Positions 1 through 8,318 of a stretch of 64,000 nucleotides of DNA are shown one piece after another. Each line of letters begins with the position of its first letter. Within the stretch, counting starts at the first letter, position 1. The position numbers and the translations under genes are program-made. This stretch comes from Fremontodendron californicum. Taxonomy: Eukaryota; Streptophyta; Magnoliopsida; Malvales; Malvaceae. Where the stretch lies: positions 16,729,001 to 16,793,000 of the forward strand of contig JAULJL010000028.1 of NCBI GenBank assembly GCA_030761205.1, written 5' to 3'. Below the pieces are notes generated by a model. The model was not told the origin of the DNA, did not search any database, and saw only the letters and a list, made by a program, of their open reading frames with translations.

Positions 1-178
1 TTTTCTTCCTGAAATCACGCAAAAATCTTTTGTTAGGTTAACATTTTCTTCTGACAGGTCAGATACACTTTCGGCGACATTATTACTCTTGTCTGATTCA
101 CTACTCAGTCCTCTATATATTACACCATGTACTCATTCTCTTTCAGGCACTCGAAAAAAAGAAAAAAAGGAAAAAAAA
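1..178 (+). promoter_or_regulatory. Leader of the LOG-like ORF with TATA-like and splice-acceptor-like sites
   Basis: This stretch has no coding capacity that I recognise. It carries a TATA-like run (tatatat, 114-120) and a pyrimidine-rich tract ending in tttcag (141-146), which looks like a plant splice acceptor, about 33 bases before the ATG at 179. A purine-rich A/G stretch follows up to the ATG. Either site could serve expression of the downstream ORF, the first as a local promoter and the second for a spliced subgenomic RNA. Both are inferences from short motifs, which are common in AT-rich DNA. Confidence 0.25.
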
Positions 179-827
179 ATGGAAAGTACTTCGTCCCAAC
201 GCATTAAAAAAATTTGTGTTTTTTGGAGGTGCTTATCCAGGGAAAAATAACATATTCGCTGATGAAGCCATAAGAGTTGGAGTAATACTTGCCCAACAAA
301 AGATCCACTTGATTTATGGAGGCGGTAGTACGGGTTTAATGGGAGCAGTCGCTACAGCAGCACACGCCGGAGGAAGTCCAGTTCTAGGAATCGTGCCAAA
401 ACTATTCACAAGTTTTTGTGGACCTACCGTGGGTAAGGAAATACAAGTTTGGAGTGTCCCTGAACGGATAACAATCATGTACCATTCTGCCGATGCATTC
501 ATTGCTTTACCAGGAGGTCTGGGTACATTGGAAGAAATAGCTTGCGTGGCTTCTTGGTCATCTTTGGTCACAAATAAGAAACCCATTGGTTTGCTTAATA
601 TTAATGGTTATTTTAATAATTTGCTTTCATATTTAGATAATGCTGTGGATAATGGATTCATGTTTTCAGAGGCAAGGAGAACCATAATTTCTGCTACAAC
701 CATTGAAGATTTACTCAAAAAGCTCCAAGCTTATGAGTGTTTATCTGCTACGGTTGTTTCGCAAACGCTCGGAAAAAGAAAAAGAGATATGGACGAGCAA
801 GGAGTGGATTGCACTTTGTCTTTGTGA
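179..827 (+). CDS. LOG-family cytokinin riboside 5'-monophosphate phosphoribohydrolase, intronless, one frameshift near the N terminus
   Basis: LOG enzymes release free active cytokinin from cytokinin riboside monophosphate in the cytosol. The family signature PGGxGTxxE is present as PGGLGTLEE, preceded by SADAFIAL. The glycine-rich YGGGSTGLMG, the ER of the usual ERK..M segment and KPIGLLNINGY also match. The usual Lys after that Arg is Ile here, so activity is uncertain. The natural start is ATG 179, which gives an N terminus reading MESTSSQRIKKICVF. The rest lies in another frame, read from 216. The switch is at a run of six T (219-224) and fits one inserted base or two lost bases, so it is either a mutation or a homopolymer sequencing error. 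Total length of about 215 residues is normal for LOG. The C terminus has a basic KRKR patch. Plant LOG genes normally have several introns and this copy has none. About 95 bases downstream begins the 3' non-coding region of an Athila-like retrotransposon on the same strand. I read it as a retrocopy or captured gene; an adjacent host retrogene is the alternative. Confidence 0.8.
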
Positions 828-920
828 CATTATCTAACATTTTGCTTGTTGTGTCTCAGTTATAATAAGTGGTTAGCAACCTCTGCAGGTAATATCTCCT
901 AAATTCTACCTTTAAAATTT

Positions 921-938
921 GACATTGGGGACAATGTC
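921..938 (+). other. Hairpin GACATTG-GGGA-CAATGTC
   Basis: A perfect 7-bp stem (921-927 with 932-938) encloses a 4-base loop. It is followed by a G-rich tract (tagtagggggtaaggg). This is the same design as the hairpin at 1329-1350. Confidence 0.7.
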
Positions 939-1002
939 ATATTTTAGTAGGGGGTAAGGGACATATTTTGCTAATTTAAAAAAAAAAAAAAAAATTAAGA
1001 AG

Positions 1003-1176
1003 TATTCATTCTGAACAAGGTCTGAGTAAGGGAGACTTGAGACATACCTTGTCAGTTTGATTTCTTCTTTTCAAAAAAAAAAAAAAAGATTGTTGTGTTT
1101 TAAGCAATTTAGAAATATTCATTCTGAACAAGGTCTGAGTAAGGGAGACTTGAGACATACCTTGTCAGTTTGATTT
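1003..1176 (+). repeat. Direct repeat of 61 bp, spaced 113 bp
   Basis: Bases 1003-1063 and 1116-1176 are identical over 61 bases. Each copy contains inverted arms (acaaggt / accttgt) about 25 bases apart. A poly-A tract separates the copies. This is a recent local duplication inside the element's 3' region. Confidence 0.85.
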
Positions 1177-1328
1177 TAATCTTTTTATGTTTACTTGTTA
1201 ATCTTTGTTTAGTATTTTAGGATTATTTAGGTTGCATGGTTTTGTTTTGTTTTGAGTCTTAGTTGTTCCTATTCTTATGTTATTAGTTCTTTTCTCTTAC
1301 ACATGATTCTTTCATTTGGGTTAATAGA

Positions 1329-1366
1329 CTTACATTGAGGACAATGTAAGAATTAAGTGTGGGGGG
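1329..1366 (+). other. Hairpin CTTACATTG-AGGA-CAATGTAAG followed by polypurine-like tract
   Basis: A perfect 9-bp stem (1329-1337 with 1342-1350) with loop agga is followed by aagtgtgggggg at 1355-1366. The same purine motif recurs at 2019-2030 and 2891-2903, the last one being the true polypurine tract next to the LTR. The upstream copies are candidate additional plus-strand primer sites. Confidence 0.65.
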
Positions 1367-2890
1367 AATGATTTAGGATTTCTTTTATTTTTGTCTACAA
1401 TTTTTTTTTTCTTTATTATTATTTTTTTTGGGTGAGTTTTAGTTCCTTTTTAGTACAATGATGAGATATGAATTGCATAAGTCTAAAACAGATTTATTAG
1501 TGAGAAGATTTTCAAGAGAATTGAGCTTGATGTCAACCTTTTTATGAGCCAATGTTAATATGATATGTTGATTGAGAAAGAAGCATGTTTAGACTTAATC
1601 TGACTTGTATAATCATCCTTGTGAGTTTTTGAGCCTATAATGATTGATGCATTGTACAAATCAATCTAATTTCTTTCTTGAGTGCTCTTATGATTACATG
1701 ATTCTCTAGAACTTGCTTTAAACCGTTTGAGACTATATTGATACATGTGACAACATGAATATGATAGAGGCATTAGGATTATAACCAGAGCCAAACAGCC
1801 ATCCATTATTAATGTTCTAAGAGAACATCCCCACTAGTGAGCCAATTTGAGCCTACATTAAATATGATGTTTTATTGGTAACCACAACTTACACCTAGCC
1901 TAAATATACTTATATCCTTACCCTTGTTCTAAAGATGGATTATATATTTTGAGACATATTGCAAAAAAAAAAAACAAGTGATATTTTTAGTTAAAAATTT
2001 GGGTTAGAAACAAGAAATAAGTGTGGGGGGAAAAGAAAAGAAAAGTCAAGAGAAAAAGAAATGGAATACGGGCAAATACATTCCTATGTAAAAAAAAAAA
2101 ATATGAATTATCTCTTGAATTTGTGGAAAAAGAAAAAGATGTTACAAAGTTGTTTAGAATGAAGAAAAGGCCCAACATGAATATCCGGCCTAGGTGACTA
2201 TGTACTTGTAAAGAGTTTTGAGAAGTTTCTTTGTATGATCTTATTATGTCTCTAAACTCTATGAACTCTTTAGAACCTTTGTGATATCTTTATCCTTTTG
2301 TTCTTTAACCACATTATAACCCTTTGGCCCCATTACAACCTTGAATAAAGACCTCTTGATTTATGAAGTTGTATGATCTAAATAGTGGAGAATAGGTGGA
2401 CAAGCAAGCATATGGTAGAAGTGTTTTCATGAGATTGATTGAGTGTAAACACTTTACCACTACTTTAAAGAGTGAAAATCAAGAGAGTATCCCATGTGAG
2501 AAGTTGAGATTAAGTTTGAATATGCACTATTTTGATTGAAATATGTTATGTTAATATTGGCTTAACTCAAACTATTTACATTCAAGCAAGATTTTTTGTG
2601 AATTTCTTTAAGCTATTGATTAGTTTTTAAGACTTGTCCAATGATTATCTCTAATTTATATTGGAAGGATTAGTTATAATTATTATTTTTAGTTTTTCTT
2701 ATGTCTTCAATGTTTGTGGGTATCGTCCTAGTAAACCCTCACGAGACTAAACTCGTCCACTAGGGACACCTAGGGGTTTAAAGGCTTGTGTCACATGCTA
2801 AGTGCCACCGTGATTTCCTACGAAAGTGGATTAGATTAGATTTTCTTATTTTATTTTTATTTGTTTTTGCTCGAGGACTAGCAACAATCT

Positions 2891-2903
2891 AAGTGTGGGG
2901 GTG
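2891..2903 (+). other. Polypurine tract of the Athila-like element
   Basis: The sequence aagtgtgggggtg ends exactly where the LTR begins (TGATAACTCG at 2904). This is the position expected of the plus-strand primer. It fixes 2904-4793 as a 3' LTR. Confidence 0.7.
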
Positions 2904-3234
2904 TGATAACTCGTATAATTATATAGTTTTTAGTTATGTTTTATTATTGTTTTGTGTCAAATACGAGTTATTATTGTTTAGTCTAATTGTGTTTATGATC
3001 TTTTATATTTTTATGTATTTTGGTGTTTTTCACAAGTTTCTTTGAGTGATTTCAGATTACTAGAATTAAGGGCAAATCCAGTTCAGTTCCAGTTCCGACA
3101 CCTTTTGCCATATCAGCTATATCTCGAGTTTCACTGAAGCAATAAGGCTGAAATTTGTAGCCATGCAAAGCTAAGAGGCATATCTATCTTTTTCATGTTT
3201 TACACTTCTTGAAACGGAGTCGTTTTCCCTAGCG

Positions 3235-3439
3235 AAATCGACCATCAAGTTGGCTGATGTGCAATGACGTCTGTGCTGACCTGTTTTCGTATTATGCCCA
3301 TATCTTCTTATCCACATCAGCAAATGAGCTGATTCCAACGGCTATGGATCAGTAACTGATAGGGTAACATTTTTCTGGAAGACCATGTGATCAGATAAGG
3401 CCTCCAAAATTGACAAAATCGACCATCAAGTTGGCTGAT
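3235..3439 (+). repeat. 24-bp direct repeat inside U3
   Basis: The 24-mer beginning aaatcgaccatcaag occurs at 3235-3258 and identically at 3416-3439, 181 bases apart and upstream of the TATA box. The right-hand Athila-like LTR keeps both copies (61109-61132, and 61290-61313 with one change). Its position suggests an enhancer-like element, which is an inference. Confidence 0.7.
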
Positions 3440-3546
3440 CAAAATCGTCATATATGACGAAAATTGTTAGAAAATGCACCCACCTATTATACCTACCTTT
3501 GAAATTTGTAAAGCTTGTCTCTTGTCATTTAGCCTTCCAAAATGTG

Positions 3547-3554
3547 TATAAATA
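3547..3554 (+). promoter_or_regulatory. TATA box of the Athila-like LTR
   Basis: TATAAATA lies in the conserved context tgtgTATAAATAgaggg, 643 bases from the LTR start. The same box sits 657 bases into the LTR at 60768. Transcription would start about 30 bases downstream, marking the U3/R border. Confidence 0.6.
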
Positions 3555-4421
3555 GAGGGCCTTGGATGATTGTAAGGGATCATATTGTACATAGGTAGGA
3601 TATTAGCCATTTTAATAAAATTCTCTAAGTTTTCTTCTTCTTTCTTTTCTCTAGTTTTCTTTTTCTTTAGAGAGAGCAAGAGGTTGGATAATTAATATTC
3701 TTCCTCTTCTTCTTTCTTTCTTTTATTTTCTTCTTAGATTTTCTTTAATTTTATGTTTATGTTTACAATGCCTATGCTAGGCTAAACTTCTATTTGGTTA
3801 AGGGTGATTTCAAAGCCCTAGACATGTTTTGTGATTGATTTTCAGATTCTATCTATCATTAATTTTCTATCAAAGTTGCTTATGTTCTTCTACAAAAATT
3901 GTTCATGATGTTGTCTTGATTTATTTAGGTGTACAACTAGATAGATCTTGATAATTATCTATTGCTAGTTTAGGAGTCTTGATCCGTGTAATTGTCTTGA
4001 TTTCCTATTCATAAGTGGCAATTTGTGATTAATGATTATGGTCAAGTTTTCAATAATTGCAAAGTGGAACATAACCTAAGTTGAACAATCCGAGCTTATG
4101 TGTTTGTTGCTTAGATCAACCTATCTTTCTCATCATAAAGCTGCCATTAAATTGAATTTAGAGAGCTTATTCTAGGTTGTTTAATGGTTAGAGATTAAAT
4201 AGAGAGCTTGTTCTATTTAACGACAAACTAAGGAAAGATTGGGATAACAGAGCTTGTTGTTATCTACGGTTGTTAACTTTGATAGTTGGTTGATATTGAT
4301 AGATCTGAAATTGATTCTTAATGATGTCTAGTGGTGGAGAATGAAACCTTAACCATATTTTTCATATTTGATTCTTCTTACTTACTTGTTTTCTTACTTT
4401 TCTAGTTTGCTTATTTTTAAA

Positions 4422-4590
4422 AGTATATTTATTTTTATTGGCTGGTTATACCGCCTAATTTGTATATTAACTTTGTTTTATTTTTATTGGCTGGTTATAC
4501 CGCCTAATTTGTATATTAACTTTGTTTTATTTTTATTGGCTGGTTATACCGCCTAATTTAGTATATATATTTTGGCTGGTTATACCGCCT
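4422..4590 (+). repeat. 49-bp tandem repeat (ggctggttataccgcc)
   Basis: Three units of 49 bp begin ggctggttataccgcc at 4440, 4489 and 4538, with a shorter fourth at 4574. The same block occurs at 62335 and 62406 in the second Athila-like element. There it lies after the primer-binding site rather than inside the LTR. Confidence 0.8.
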
Positions 4591-4793
4591 TGCATCTTAT
4601 TCTTATTATTTACTTTAGTTTAAATCTGATTTCAAAAACCCCTTTTCTTTTATTGTTCTTGAATTTAAGTTTTAAACTATCAACTTATAAACTAAAACCC
4701 AATCCCTAAGGACTCGACCCTTGCTAACTATTATACTTACAATTGATCTTTTTAGTGCAAGGTTAAATAAGATACACTCTTTTGGGTGCATCA

Positions 4794-7146
4794 GTTACAT
4801 TAGCATTTTCATGCATATTCACAACATATTAGGTCCTAGTCACATTTACATTATCAAGCATTGCATGCATATTGAGTTAGGATAGCATTTATTGCCATGC
4901 AAATTCATGCTAGGCATTTAGGTTGTCTTGAATTGTCATGCATTTCCTTTACCATTTAGACCTTTAGACCATGCATTTCATACATTTCATTTACTGTATG
5001 TTCATGCATTCCAAGTCATTGCCACTTGATTTGTGACTTAGGCCAATTAATGGCTCAAAGTCATGCTCTCTAGAGCATACTTGTGGAAAATTAAGGAATT
5101 GTCAAATTGATTATTCTACCTTTGTGATTTTTTTTACTTAGCCAATTTTTGTCCAAGGTTTTTAAAATGTTTAGCTATTGTCCTTAGGTCTTTAGGATGA
5201 TTTCCAACAATTTCTACTTTGATTTTTGAATGAATTTATCAAAGGCAAAAAATGTGTTTTGACAAACAGTTTTTTCACCCAGTACTTGAACATCTCCAAA
5301 TTTTCTGGGCAATCATCTTTAATCAGAAAATTAAGCCAATTTTTTCTCATGTAGATTTACATGTTCAGAGTCTCCAGTATATTTTTTTGAATTTTTAAAA
5401 ATATGCTAAAAAATCGTGTGGCAAAACCGGACAGTAGAGGTAGATTTGAAATCAAAAGAGGAATAATAGTTGAATTTGGCTAAGGCATTTAGAGGGGGTT
5501 GGTTAGAAGATTTAGCTACTGTCTTAGGGTAGTTTCTAAGCCTTTTTAAACTTTAAAAATGATTTTATAAATCTCGGGTTAAGGATGGTCAAGTCCGGGA
5601 TTTTAAACTTAGGAAATTAGAGCCATTTTAAAAGGGTTTGCAAAGGATTTTAATTTTTTTTCAAGTTTTCCTCAAAATTATTTTCAAACAATCACAAAGT
5701 TTTTTTTTTTTTTGGAAAATCTAATTTGACATATTTTCCTAAGCTAGCCGGATATCTTTTTAGATATACGGATATCTTTAATTAAAGGAAAAAAATACAT
5801 TTTTATGCATTGCATTTTCCATGTTCATGCATTTTATTTAAATGTATGATTTTGCTATGATATTTTTCATGATAGTATTGTTATTATTATTTTAATTCAC
5901 ATTTTATGATCTTATATTTGTTTTCCATATGATTTTTAATGTTTCATGATATCCTATGCTTTTTATTTAGTTATTTTTATCATATTATTTAGCATATACT
6001 ATGTTCATGCATTATTATTTTTATTTTTATTTTCATGCATATTATATGTTAGCATTTTTTTAATTTCATGTCATTTCTTGTCATTTAGATCATATTTCAT
6101 GTCATTTAGGTTATTTTATTTATAATATGCCATGTCATTTAAAATATGCCATATCATTTAAAATTACCATGTCATTTAAATCATTTTATCTCATTTACAA
6201 TATACTATGATACTTAGGATTTTTCATTTTACTTAGAATATACTATGTCATTTAAATTATGTCATATCATTTAGGTTTCTTTATATTATCTAAACTTTGT
6301 TATGTCATTTTATTGATGTCATACATATTCATATTTTTAAATGTTTTGAAAAAGATAATGATTTTCAATAAAAATAAAAATATTCCCGAGTTAAAATAAT
6401 TCATGAGTTCTCTACCGGGTTTGCTGGAGGGAATATCATCAATTATCATTAATAAAGGAATATCTTTCTTTCTAAAAACGAGAATGATTCGAAAAGTTTT
6501 TCAAATAAAAAATTTTTTCTATATTTTGTCGATTTTGTCAAGGAATATAGGAAAATTTTGAATTAAAAATTCCGGATTATTTTCAATTAAAAATGGAACT
6601 ATTTTTCTTAAAATTGGGAATTAACTTGAAATACTAAATTAAAAACCAACTTTTTACCGAGACATGAGATAACACACGATTAATAAGGTATCGATTTATA
6701 CGGGCGTTGTGTGGGTGCTAATCCTTCCCCGCACGTAACCGACTCCCGAACCCGCTTCTTTGATTTCTCTGGTTTATAACGCAGACTTGAAATTGGTTTT
6801 AATAAATATTTTAATTAATTTTAAAATATTTTATAAAACTGGTTTTAATAAGTGGCCGATCACACCTAACTAAAAAAGATTGGTAACGACTCCATGTCTT
6901 TTTACGAGGCCGTCTTCATACCCTCGCCCTTTTATTTTATTTCTAGAGGAATTAAGTCGTCTTTTCCTCTGTTTTTGTTTCCCCTCACTTGAACGGGTTC
7001 CCCGCGATCGGGATCACGTATTGACACCTTCATTTTTCTAGAGGAATTAAGTCGACTTTTCCTCGTTTTTTTTAATGTCACGCCTTACGAATAATAAAGT
7101 CTTGCGATGAGACTTGTTATTGTTATTTTTTTTAGGGTTGCTGACA
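4794..7146 (+). mobile_element. Ogre-type LTR fragment (sense plus)
   Basis: This is the reverse complement of the LTR portion near 40379-42750, including the tracts with many catgcatt/tcatttag words, the ...ctccttcccgcacg-type segment and the paired ttcctctagaaa-derived repeats. It ends ...agggttgctgaca (7146), matching the Ogre LTR end complementary to TGTCGCAACCC. No primer-binding site follows, so it is a solo or truncated LTR. Its other part was displaced by the Athila-like insertion at 4793. Confidence 0.7.
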
Positions 7147-8318
7147 CTCATATCATAACTATTCTCTCTAATCTCATCTCATGACATAAAATGGCAACTG
7201 AAAGCTTAAATAAACAATATAATAGATAACAGCAACAGCAATTTGCTACAAAATCTCTCGTTGAAGTCACATCCATAACTTTAAAGATTTTTTGACCAAC
7301 TTCCTAACTTGCAAAATTTAACGCAATGTGATAATTCAAAAATCATACCTCTCTTCTCTCAAAGCTGTCCCCTTATTGTCTACCTGATCAAACGAGAAAA
7401 CAATTCTTTGCTCTTTTTCCTTTTTGATGGGGGAAAAAACCTACCTGTTTCTTAAATCTCATCCAATGATCTTTGAAAGGACCAAAAACTTCAAGATAAA
7501 AATCATCAAGCAACAGCTTGACAACTCTATAATACACTGAAATGACAAATGGCAGTGTGGATCATGGGCAAAAAGAGAAAACCAAACAAAGAAACTAGGT
7601 CCAACCAATCTATTGGAGAATCAGTTTAAGTAAGAGGATAGGCACAAGCATCTAAAGTTTTGACCATGAACTTGATATAACTACTCCTTTTTTAAGATGC
7701 CTTGGAGAAATATGCTGAATTTTTTAACTGACTGGCACTGCTGTTAGTGGCCCATATTTTTTTTTTCTTTGTTCCGCTCTCTCCTTACATCTTCAGCTAT
7801 ATTACAACTTTAAGAGGTTTTTAAGTGTAAACACATAACATCACAAACTCCAGGAAGTCAAAGCTACCTATGGATCTTCCTGTCCACCCTTCTTCTTCTT
7901 TCTTGTTTCCTAGAAAAGCTTGGCATAAATATGTTGTCATGCTTGGAAGGAGAAGAGACATTGTGTAAGTTGAAGACTGAGAAACGGTATGGGGAAGTGA
8001 AAGAGGAGAAAGACAATATGTCTGGAAAAAGCTATGACTATGAGCAGCTAAATAGACAAGGAGACTTCGGAAGACTTACCCGCTGTTGATGAGATGAGAT
8101 GGCAAATAGATTTGAATGAAGCAATGTTCATTGACAGGCATGAGATGTCTACACCAAGTACAACCAAGCGGATAAGCTGGCCTGGTTACTATTCTGAATT
8201 AAGAACTCGGATGACATCAAAGGGAACTGCAATCACTTATGTGGAAATTCTGCTCGTTCCATTAAAGATGGTCCATTCCAACATCAAAGTCATGCTTAAG
8301 TAGTAACTATTTATCCCA
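7147..8318. other. Low-repeat region with weak traces of a gene
   Basis: No complete gene is recognised. On the minus strand, 7445-7536 reads openly as an exon-like segment containing LLLDDFYLEVFGPFKDHW, with a tttcag acceptor before it and caggta after it. A possible 35-bp exon (7349-7383) follows after only 61 bases. On the plus strand there is a 69-codon ORF at 8094-8303 with no similarity I know. The region may hold the remains of a host gene cut off by the Ogre-type LTR at 7146, and the 3' UTR of the PPR gene should also lie here. Confidence 0.25.

Larger units (their letters stand above)
828..2903 (+). mobile_element. 3' non-coding region of an Athila-like Ty3/gypsy element
   Basis: No credible ORF is present. 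Several features typical of Athila-like 3' regions occur: ACATTGRGGACAATGT-type hairpins, repeated aagtgtgggggg purine tracts, and a terminal purine tract directly abutting an LTR that begins TGATAACTCG at 2904. The strand of the element is therefore plus. The element's gag-pol lies to the left of the window or has been lost. Confidence 0.7.
2904..4793 (+). mobile_element. 3' LTR of an Athila-like element (copy 1)
   Basis: The LTR begins TGATAACTCGTATAATTATA and ends GGGTGCATCA (4793), with TG...CA ends. Its first ~740 bp, covering U3 and the start of R, is nearly identical to the LTR at 60768-62266. The remainder is unrelated to that LTR. It contains a TATA box (3547-3554), a 24-bp direct repeat and a 49-bp tandem repeat. 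Right of 4793 the sequence is an Ogre-type LTR in sense orientation, so the element inserted into an older Ogre LTR; the adjacent 5-bp target candidate is gttac (4794-4798). The left end of the element is outside the window. Confidence 0.75.

Noticed and set aside
216..218. GTG as start codon of the LOG-like gene
   Set aside because: Plants do not normally start at GTG, and a proper ATG with the family N terminus exists at 179 in another frame.
8094..8303. 69-codon plus-strand frame as a gene
   Set aside because: It has no recognisable domain or support from flanking signals; kept only as part of the unassigned region.
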